Shown here: positions 56,890-64,000 of the stretch, one piece after another
How the letters are laid out: every line of letters begins with the position of its first letter
Numbering within the stretch: position 1 is the first letter of the stretch
Assembly (NCBI GenBank): GCA_951217055.1
Contig: OX578280.1
Location: 40,065,628 to 40,129,627 of the forward strand
Direction: 5' to 3'
DNA length: 64,000 nucleotides
Source: Gerris lacustris
Taxonomy: Eukaryota; Arthropoda; Insecta; Hemiptera; Gerridae
The notes under the pieces: generated by a model
Told to the model about the DNA's origin: nothing
The model's database searches: none
Seen by the model: the letters and a program-made list of their open reading frames with translations, nothing else
Program-made: the position numbers and the translations under genes

Positions 56890-59800
56890 ATGGAGCAAGA
56901 ATACCGAGTGTTGAAAAAAGTGTTTGTTCGTGAGTGTGAAAATCTTAAGACAGTTATTTCAAACAAAAACATTAGTGAAGTGAAGGCGAGATTGTTAGCT
57001 TTAACTCGTAAATTTGAAAAGCTGCAAGCTGTGCATGATTGCCGAGTAGAGGAAAAAATCAAGGAAGGCTGCTCGGACGAAGATCTAGAAGAAGAAATCT
57101 CCCAACATAGTGAGGTAGAAATTTTATATTTCGAATTTAAAGATAGGTTGGAGTTAATATGCTCAAACAAAAGTAGTTTGGCAGAGATTTCTGTGACGCC
57201 GTCAGTCATTAAGTTGCCCAAACTTGAACTAAAAAAGTTCAACGGCGAAATTAAAAATTGGATTGGGTTTTGGGCGCAGTTCTCTAAAGTCCACAATGAA
57301 GAGGGGTTGAGCCCAGAAGACAAATTTGCCTACCTTTTACAGGTTATGGAACCTGGTTCATCGGCGCAAAAGTTAATTGAGGGTTTTCCACCATCTAGAG
57401 AAAATTATATTAAAGCCATAGACTCTCTGAAAACGAGGTATGGCAAGGATGAGCTTTTGATTGAGTATTATGTAAGGGAACTGTTAGCTCTCTTCTTACA
57501 TAAAAATAAAAGCACAGTGGCGGTATTATACGATAAATTAGAAACGCAATTACGAGCACTTGAGTCGTTAAATGTAACAAAAGAGAAGTATGCTGCCATT
57601 CTTTTCCCACTAGTTGAATCTGTTATTCCTGAAAATATTTTTCAAGTCTGGGAACGCCATCGCCTCACTAAAAATACTTCCATGAGAGAACCAACTGACT
57701 GCTTGTCTGAGCTGATGGCTTTTTTAAAAATTGAAGTAGAAGGGGAGGAGCGATTGAAGCTACGTCAGGGAACCTTTGAGCCGAGACCATCTACAACTTC
57801 TAGGGATAAGTCAGTGTCAAGAGAAAGACCCTCGACGGCTGCGGCTTTAATTTCTAGTTCTGCATCTAAGAACAGCCACAATTGTATTTTTTGCGACAAG
57901 ACCACTCACTCAGCCCAAGATTGTGGATTTGCGATTGATCTCCCTCTGGCAGAACGGAAGTCCATCGTGAGGAAAAAGGGTGCTTGTCACCGTTGTTTAA
58001 AAAAATTTCATATTGCTGCCAACTGTAAGACATTTGTGAAGTGTGTTCAATGTAAGGGCCGACATTTTCCTATTTTGTGTGAAAAAAATGAACCGGCTAA
58101 GTCTGACAAGGGCGTTGCAACTCTGCTATCAACTCCCACTGTAAACACATCAGTCACATATCTTCAAACATTAGTAACTTATATTAAAGTAGGAACCTTA
58201 GTCCACAAGGTGAGGATTTTATGCGATTCTGGTTCACAGCGCAGCTATATTTTAAGAAGAACTGTGAATTCTCTAAAGCTTCAAAGCTGTGGCAAGGTTA
58301 CCCTATGCCAGGAAGTATTTGGTGGGAAAAGAAGTAATCAGACCCACAACAAGTACAAAATAATGTTGAGTAGCATCAAGGAGCCTCAACATACCGTGGA
58401 AATTTGTGTTCTGGACAAGGATTGCATTTGCAACTATGTACCTAAGATCCAGGACAGTGTGTTAAATGAGCATCTGAAAGATCAGGGTATATACTTATCT
58501 GATTTTGTAGAGACTTGCTCAAATGAAAAATACCCGCAGGACATAGAAATACTTCTAGGTGCGGATGTATGGTCAAAGATTGTAACAACTGAACAAGTAG
58601 AAATTAGTCCGGATCTTGTGGCCTTAAAAACCAAGCTTGGATGGACTCTGATAGGTTCTTCAGAGCAGCAACCTAATATTTCTACTACTCTGCTAGTTTC
58701 TATGGTTTGCCAATCAACTCTCGCTCAATTTTGGGACCTGGAACTAATGGGAATAACTGATCCAGGTGTAAGGAAAAGTCGAGAGGAAAAGGATCTAGAA
58801 GTTCAAGCATTTTTTGATAAAACCGTCAAGCAGAGCTCAACAGGTAGATATGTTGTTAAATTACCCTGGATTGAAGGTTGTCCAGTGCTAGAGAGTAACA
58901 AGGATGCTGCACTTTACAGACTTCATGCAACGACTAAGAAATTAAGAAATATGAATAAATTCAAAGATTATGACAAGGTCATAAAAGAGTGGATAAAACA
59001 AGATATAGTGGAGATTGTTAGCCAGGAAGAAATTGATAATGAAGCTCATTACCTACCACACAGAGCTGTAATAAAAGAGAATAGCACAACCAAAATAAGA
59101 CCAGTTTTTGATGCTTCAAATAAGGACAAGAATGGTCGTTCTGTAAATAGTATTTTGGAAAGTGGTCCTAACCTTATAGAACTAATTCCTACCATTCTAA
59201 CAGCTTTTCGGTTACACCCTATTGCAGTGACGGCCGACATAGAAAAGGCCTTTCTTCAAATTGAAATAGATCAACTGGACCGAGATATGATGCGATTTCT
59301 ATGGTGGGAGAATGGTGAAGTGGTTGTTCTTCGTCACCGCAGAGTAGTTTTTGGAGTGACATCGAGTCCTTTCCTCCTTAATGCTGTAATTCAACATCTG
59401 ATTAAGCACGCACCTCCTCACTTGGCTGATATTGCTAATAAATTGAAAGGAGCTTTTTACGTAGATAACTGCCTAGCTGGTGTAACTGCAGAGGTAGACC
59501 TGGAACACTTCATACAAGATGCTCGGGCCTTACTGAAATCTGGTGGATTTAATTTGCGAGATTGGAGGAGTAATCTTGACTGCAAGAATATTGAAAATAT
59601 TTTAGGTCTACTTTGGTTTTGTGAGACTGATGAAATTGGGTGTAATATTGATCTACTATCTGTGCCTGAACAACTCACTAAGAGAACTTTACTTTCTGTT
59701 GCACAACGAATATTTGATCCACTTGGCTTCACAGCTCCAATTACACTCGTGCCAAAGATCATGTTACAGAAGACTTGGAACTTAAACCTCAATTGGGATG

Positions 59801-62187
59801 AGCCATTACCTGACATTATGTACAAAGAATTTAAAAGCTGGATTGGACAAATTAAGTGTTTGAGTGACTGCAAAATACCCAGGAGAATTTATTTAAATGA
59901 ATCAAGCACTCTACATGTATTTTGTGATGCGAGCATTGCTGCATATGCTTGCTGTATATTTTTAAGGACCACTGTCGGCAATCAAGTTAAAATCAGCCTT
60001 ATATTAGCTAAGGCAAGAGTAGCTCCTACAAAAGAATTAACCTTGCCTCGACTAGAATTGATGGCGGCACTACTGGGAGTAAGGCTATGCAATTTAGCTT
60101 TGACCAGCTTAAATAAGACTGACATAAAAATAACGTATTGGTCAGATTCATCTGTTACATTGTCCTGGATATGCAATCCTGGGCCTTGGGCAGTTTTTGT
60201 CTGTAATAGAGTCAAAGAAATTCTCAGTTTTAGCAATGCTGCTCAGTGGAGGCATGTACCTGGTTCGATTAATCCAGCGGATTTGTTATCTCGTGGATGT
60301 CAACCACTACAGCTACAAGCATCCAGATGGTGGGAGGGCCCCTCATGGCTGCTTCAACCTGAAGAACATTGGCCTTCTTCTATTCCTGTTGTTGACGTTG
60401 AAGAAATGGATAAAGAAAAGAAGAAAACTGCTGTAATCGCCGTTAATACAGAACCAAGGAAAGACCTTGATTTTACTCACCTTGCAGAAGTATTCTCAAG
60501 TTATGTGAAAATTATTAGAACCATCATGATTATTGTAGATGCAACTTGCACTCTGTGTCCTAAATTTGCAGAGCGTTATCAACTTATTGTGGGACAAGGG
60601 ATCTTAACTTCATATGCAGAGAAGTTCCTTAATGCTGAGTTAATTTTGTTTCGCTCCATACAAGAGGAGTATTTTTCTACTGACATTGGCAGAGCTTCCC
60701 TGAAAAGTTTAAATGTTTTTAAGGATCCAAGAGGTATCCTGCGATTGAAGAGTCGACTTTTGGAAGGTACAGATTCCAATGAATTTATTTATCCTGTTAT
60801 ATTACCCTCAAAACATAACATAATATTAAGAATGATAGCGTATATGCACGTATTTTACAACCATGCCGGAACTCTACCACTTCTAATGCTTTTAAGAGAA
60901 AACTTTTGGATTCTTCATGGTAGAAGAACTGTTGGGACTGTAGTGAGAAAATGCATTATTTGCCGCAAAAATGATTCTAAGGCTTTAGAAGTACCTATAC
61001 CACCACTTCCTGAAGATCGCACTAGGATTGCTGCTACATTTCAAGTAACTGGATTAGACTTGGCTGGTCCTCTATTTCTCAAGACTGGAGACAAGTGTTG
61101 GATTGTAATATTTACCTGTGCTGTCTACAGAGCTGTGCACCTAGAACTTGTAAAGTCCTTAAGTTCAGATGCTCTAGTGCAAGCTCTGAAAAGATTTATT
61201 TCACGACGAGGCCGCCCTTCAGTACTGCACTCTGACAATGGTACTAACTTTATTGGTGTCAGGAATGCATTACTCAATCTTGAGTGGGCAGCCCTAGAAA
61301 AGGAATGCGGCTTAAGAAAGATTAAGTGGAAGCTGAATCCTCCGACTGCAGCCTGGTGGGGAGGATACTGGGAACGTCTAATCCGAATGTTGAAGACCAT
61401 ACTTAAGAAGAATTTGGGCAACGCTTCTATTAATTACGAAGAATTAGTCACATTGCTATGTGAATGTGAATCAATTATGAATAATCGTCCATTAACTTAT
61501 GTGTCAGACCACCCTGATGAATTCGTTGCTTTAAGACCTTGTGATTTTTTAATAAGTCTTAAAGGAAGTAGCATCAATGATCTCAATAAATTAGATGCAA
61601 TTGATTTCAAAGGACGATGGAAGTATCTAGAAACGGTTCGGAATGGCTTGAGAAGAAGATTTAGAAGTGAATATTTAGGCTTCCTTCGTACTGCCAAAGG
61701 ACGTCGACTAGATACCATTAAAATAGGAGACATAGTCCTAGTGGGCAGTGATGAAAAGAAAAGATTGAACTGGCCTCTTGGAAAAATAATCAGACTTATA
61801 CCTGGAAGAGACCAGATAACAAGATTAGCTGAGGTGAAGACAGCTAAGGGCATCCTGCTACGACCCCTTCAACGTCTCTATCCTTTGGAGGTCCCATCTG
61901 ATGATCCTCTGATTCCTGGCAGATCCCAGGACACAAGCAATGATGAGGAGGATGAAGATTTTGCTGGCTGGCCTGAGGAAGAAGTTGGTGCAGCCTCTTA
62001 TTCACCTGATGAGGATGACACACAACCTGATGACGATGACTCCCAACCTGATGAGGATGACACACAACCTGATGAGGATGACACACAACCTGATGAGGAT
62101 GACTCCCAACCTGATGAGGATGACACTCCACCTAAGGTGACCCGATCGGGAAGAGTCATTCGACCAAAGAAAATTATTGACATGTAA
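56890..62187 (+). CDS. gag-pol: BEL/Pao gag-pol polyprotein
   Basis: This is one uninterrupted frame of 1765 codons. I chose the ATG at 56890 (MEQEYRVLKK); an earlier TTG is in frame but less likely. A Gag-like region (DUF1759 type, about residues 110-260) is followed by Cys-His zinc-knuckle sequence from residue 332 (CIFCDKTTHSAQDC, then CHRCLKKFHIAANC). The aspartic protease has CDSGS with Asp446. The reverse transcriptase has TADIEKAFLQIEI with Asp783 and YVDNC with Asp859. RNase H has FCDAS with Asp1013. The integrase has an H-H-C-C zinc module from about His1309, then catalytic Asp1390, Asp1449 and Glu1495. A DUF5641-type C-terminal region and an acidic repeat tail follow. The second Asp of the usual YxDD is Asn. 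It encodes capsid, protease, reverse transcription and integration functions, and no envelope. The frame looks intact. Confidence 0.95.
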   Translation: MEQEYRVLKKVFVRECENLKTVISNKNISEVKARLLALTRKFEKLQAVHDCRVEEKIKEGCSDEDLEEEISQHSEVEILYFEFKDRLELICSNKSSLAEISVTPSVIKLPKLELKKFNGEIKNWIGFWAQFSKVHNEEGLSPEDKFAYLLQVMEPGSSAQKLIEGFPPSRENYIKAIDSLKTRYGKDELLIEYYVRELLALFLHKNKSTVAVLYDKLETQLRALESLNVTKEKYAAILFPLVESVIPENIFQVWERHRLTKNTSMREPTDCLSELMAFLKIEVEGEERLKLRQGTFEPRPSTTSRDKSVSRERPSTAAALISSSASKNSHNCIFCDKTTHSAQDCGFAIDLPLAERKSIVRKKGACHRCLKKFHIAANCKTFVKCVQCKGRHFPILCEKNEPAKSDKGVATLLSTPTVNTSVTYLQTLVTYIKVGTLVHKVRILCDSGSQRSYILRRTVNSLKLQSCGKVTLCQEVFGGKRSNQTHNKYKIMLSSIKEPQHTVEICVLDKDCICNYVPKIQDSVLNEHLKDQGIYLSDFVETCSNEKYPQDIEILLGADVWSKIVTTEQVEISPDLVALKTKLGWTLIGSSEQQPNISTTLLVSMVCQSTLAQFWDLELMGITDPGVRKSREEKDLEVQAFFDKTVKQSSTGRYVVKLPWIEGCPVLESNKDAALYRLHATTKKLRNMNKFKDYDKVIKEWIKQDIVEIVSQEEIDNEAHYLPHRAVIKENSTTKIRPVFDASNKDKNGRSVNSILESGPNLIELIPTILTAFRLHPIAVTADIEKAFLQIEIDQLDRDMMRFLWWENGEVVVLRHRRVVFGVTSSPFLLNAVIQHLIKHAPPHLADIANKLKGAFYVDNCLAGVTAEVDLEHFIQDARALLKSGGFNLRDWRSNLDCKNIENILGLLWFCETDEIGCNIDLLSVPEQLTKRTLLSVAQRIFDPLGFTAPITLVPKIMLQKTWNLNLNWDEPLPDIMYKEFKSWIGQIKCLSDCKIPRRIYLNESSTLHVFCDASIAAYACCIFLRTTVGNQVKISLILAKARVAPTKELTLPRLELMAALLGVRLCNLALTSLNKTDIKITYWSDSSVTLSWICNPGPWAVFVCNRVKEILSFSNAAQWRHVPGSINPADLLSRGCQPLQLQASRWWEGPSWLLQPEEHWPSSIPVVDVEEMDKEKKKTAVIAVNTEPRKDLDFTHLAEVFSSYVKIIRTIMIIVDATCTLCPKFAERYQLIVGQGILTSYAEKFLNAELILFRSIQEEYFSTDIGRASLKSLNVFKDPRGILRLKSRLLEGTDSNEFIYPVILPSKHNIILRMIAYMHVFYNHAGTLPLLMLLRENFWILHGRRTVGTVVRKCIICRKNDSKALEVPIPPLPEDRTRIAATFQVTGLDLAGPLFLKTGDKCWIVIFTCAVYRAVHLELVKSLSSDALVQALKRFISRRGRPSVLHSDNGTNFIGVRNALLNLEWAALEKECGLRKIKWKLNPPTAAWWGGYWERLIRMLKTILKKNLGNASINYEELVTLLCECESIMNNRPLTYVSDHPDEFVALRPCDFLISLKGSSINDLNKLDAIDFKGRWKYLETVRNGLRRRFRSEYLGFLRTAKGRRLDTIKIGDIVLVGSDEKKRLNWPLGKIIRLIPGRDQITRLAEVKTAKGILLRPLQRLYPLEVPSDDPLIPGRSQDTSNDEEDEDFAGWPEEEVGAASYSPDEDDTQPDDDDSQPDEDDTQPDEDDTQPDEDDSQPDEDDTPPKVTRSGRVIRPKKIIDM
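62008..62133 (+). repeat. In-frame 21-bp repeat encoding an acidic tail
   Basis: Six units of seven codons (PDEDDTQ and variants PDDDDSQ, PDEDDSQ, PDEDDTP) lie near the C-terminus of the polyprotein. The units are almost identical at the DNA level. The tail ends with a basic stretch, RSGRVIRPKKI. Confidence 0.9.
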
Positions 62188-62243
62188 TCTATATTGTACA
62201 ACTCTGAAGGTTGCAATTTCACGCTCTTACCGTGCATTTGCAA

Positions 62244-62253
62244 GGTGGGAGGA
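62244..62253 (+). promoter_or_regulatory. Polypurine tract
   Basis: GGTGGGAGGA lies directly before the 3' LTR. This is where plus-strand synthesis would begin. One T interrupts the tract. Confidence 0.8.
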
Positions 62254-62475
62254 TGTTGCGAAACTTAGCTTCTCTATGGGGGGGCGCCAGGGGTAAATCT
62301 TTATTTAGAATTTTTAAGTTTTTTTGTTGTATGTGCAACCTTGAGAGTTTAGACGAAAAAACGTGTATAAACAACAACGCTTGCTTCGAATTATATCCTG
62401 AATTGTGTGTTAGCAAGGAAACGTGTGTTTTGTGTTCTTTTTGCTTTCCCACGATTTCTGACTCGGTATTGAACA
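62254..62475 (+). repeat. 3' LTR
   Basis: It is 222 bp and apparently identical to the 5' LTR. ACTGT follows directly, the right half of the target-site duplication. Confidence 0.95.
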
Positions 62476-62583
62476 ACTGTGTTAGTTTGGTTTTAAGTGT
62501 ATGGCGGGTCTTAGGTATGTAATCATTTCGGGGGGGGCCAGGGCCCCTTGGGCCCCCCCCCTGTGTACGCCACTGCCTCAAGA

Positions 62584-64000
62584 CACCTCATCGAATCATA
62601 AAATTAATATAAAAATCAAGGGTTCCAATTCTGGAGTATATTTTTCTCTGTCTGTCCTCTTCTATAATTTAATATTTTCGAGAGTTGACTCATTATTTAT
62701 TTTATAACGTTTAATAAATTACCACTGTGCCTTATTGGACTATATATTTACTTAGATGCAAGGGGAATGCAGTAGCTGTAAGAGCCACGTATTGGTACAC
62801 TGTAAGGTGACTTACAGGTTTAAGTAATATTATCTGAATTTTCATCGGTAAAATTGTAGTTTTAGCAGATTAATTAATTAAAGATGATTTTCAGATATTG
62901 TATTGTTTTATTATTTTTTCCCACTGCCTTCTTGTTAGCTTCCTCTTGACACTAGAGCTAAAGCTTCAAAATATGACCTAGTGAATAAACATAATATATG
63001 GTCGAACCTCATTATAACGGACAGGTAAAATGATTATAATACATAATACCCATAATAATAAAGGTTCCTTATTCTTATCTGGCTACATTATGAACACTTA
63101 CACCTAGGTCAGTTAATAATAATAAAAAATTTTATTCAAAATTATTTTACATAAAAGAAATTTCACAATAAATACATATGTAATATCATGGAAAATAATT
63201 TTAATTTGTACTTAAAAAAAAAAGAAATGTTTTTAAGCCTCCGAGATATCAAGAAAATCATAACCTTGGACATTTACATAGTCATGGACCTTTGTAGATA
63301 ATTGAACAATCTATTCTTGAGCATATAATTATATTTTTTGTAAACTTATTACTTTTCCTCACTACCTATAGTAGGAAAAGTATTCTTTTCACCAAAATAT
63401 TTTTTTTTTTAGAGATTTCAACGGAATTATCCGTTTCGGGTGTTTTTAAGATCTCCTGAGTGGTTTTCAGCATGACGTCTGTATGTATGTATGTGTGTAT
63501 ATGTATGTATGTGTGTTATCATCGTAGTGCCCTAGGTATTTAACCTAGAGAGTTGAAAATTGACAGAAAAAGCAGTCCTTACCTGTAGTGGTGCCGCCCA
63601 GAAAATCAACTTTTTCCTCCATCTTGAACCCAGTTTGCTGAGTCAGCAAAAATTTAAAAAAACCGTAAAAGTCCTATTCGAGTTGAAATTTGGCACGAAT
63701 GTACCTCTCTGTATGACAAACAAGCCCACCAAATTTCATTTTGATATTGGCCGCCATTCTAAAGTTATCAATTTTTGAATTTTTAAACTTTGACGGTTAA
63801 TAATACCGAAAGTATAAATAGGATTTTGACATATAAAGAAATGTATTCCTCTGCATATCGTTGGAACCGGAAAAAATTAAGGAACAAATATAAAAAAAAA
63901 CGATGAAATTCCATTAATTAGTTTAAAAGTTATAAGCGAATATAATTACATATTTATTAGTGCGATAATTTTGATGACGTCAAAGTTTGTTTACATCTGT
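62584..64000. other. Right flank without a supported gene
   Basis: No exon chain is supported. It contains a TATG/TGTG microsatellite (about 63478-63515). A segment at 63356-63500 weakly resembles the 39.3-40.2 kb repeats. A segment at 63640-63790 with TTGAAATTTGGCACGAATGT and TATTGGCCGCCATTCTAAAG resembles the repeat families in the receptor introns. Confidence 0.4.

Larger units (their letters stand above)
56616..62475 (+). mobile_element. Complete BEL/Pao LTR retrotransposon
   Basis: The element is 5860 bp with 222-bp LTRs, a primer-binding site, one gag-pol frame and a polypurine tract. The 5-bp ACTGT duplication (56611-56615 and 62476-62480) flanks it. By eye the two LTRs show no difference, so the insertion is very recent. 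There is no envelope-like frame. It lies inside a hAT-type unit. Confidence 0.95.
54308..62575. mobile_element. Composite hAT-type unit of 8.3 kb containing a BEL/Pao retrotransposon
   Basis: It begins CAGTAGCGTACACAG and ends CTGTGTACGCCACTG, an inverted pair with one mismatch. The 8-mer CCTCAAGA flanks both ends exactly (54300-54307 and 62576-62583). The unit also contains a foldback repeat (54640-55240), a minisatellite (55755-56515) and the whole BEL element (56616-62475). G/C tracts near each end match the other hAT copies. No hAT transposase is visible. The element's original length without the BEL insertion would be about 2.4 kb. Confidence 0.85.

Noticed and set aside
61844..62131. 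Antisense frames over the acidic repeat of the polyprotein
   Set aside because: They are shadows of the 21-bp in-frame repeat on the other strand.

Overview
The window is animal nuclear DNA, almost certainly insect and probably hemipteran. The signs are AT-rich sequence, GT-AG introns, a divergent gustatory-receptor-like gene, a BEL/Pao retrotransposon, and many hAT and mariner-type elements, tRNA-derived SINEs and foldback repeats. No database search was possible. The species group is inferred from overall character and is the least certain statement here.

Layout: (1) 1-11.1 kb holds a mariner-like MITE (192-1151), a hAT copy with a perfect 8-bp duplication (3815-4439), and the coding exons of an unrecognised minus-strand gene rich in Ser, Asp and Pro (6368 down to 2475, probably continuing left). 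(2) 11.49-13.42 kb is a two-exon plus-strand ALG13 gene of 165 codons. A decayed Ty3/Gypsy integrase lies in its intron. The minus-strand gene and ALG13 appear to start head to head about 0.35 kb apart. (3) 33.13 down to 14.65 kb is a minus-strand CEP78 homologue. I rebuilt it as 12 exons whose splice phases all agree, giving about 612 residues. It converges on ALG13. Its introns hold SINEs, a nested insertion at 21.1-22.4 kb, a hAT element (24908-25677), a double foldback (26.0-27.2 kb), a mariner remnant (31151-31586) and an array of a short motif in both orientations (31.9-32.8 kb). (4) 33.1-42.3 kb has no gene I can support. It has three nearly identical tandem units of about 878 bp (34984-37614), a hAT element (38114-39075) and related repeats at 39.3-40.6 kb. 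(5) 42.29-50.77 kb is a plus-strand chemoreceptor gene rebuilt as four phase-0 exons (364 residues) with a poly(A) signal 33 bp after the stop. Its last intron carries a 2.3-kb hAT element with another hAT nested inside. (6) 51-54.3 kb contains a broken Gypsy gag fragment, an inverted-repeat element and a long AT microsatellite. (7) 54308-62575 is one hAT-type unit bounded by a perfect 8-bp duplication. It contains a foldback repeat, a roughly 61-bp minisatellite and a complete BEL/Pao retrotransposon (56616-62475) with apparently identical 222-bp LTRs, a 5-bp duplication and one open gag-pol frame of 1765 codons.

The three recognised cellular genes serve different jobs: N-glycan precursor synthesis, centrosome/cilium function and chemosensation. 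They are not an operon-like system. The most interesting non-gene signal is a recurring CUGAnGA - hairpin - GAAA arrangement at several foldback repeats. It matches the hammerhead ribozyme core and suggests scattered Penelope-like element ends. The second is the depth of dated nesting shown by exact target-site duplications.
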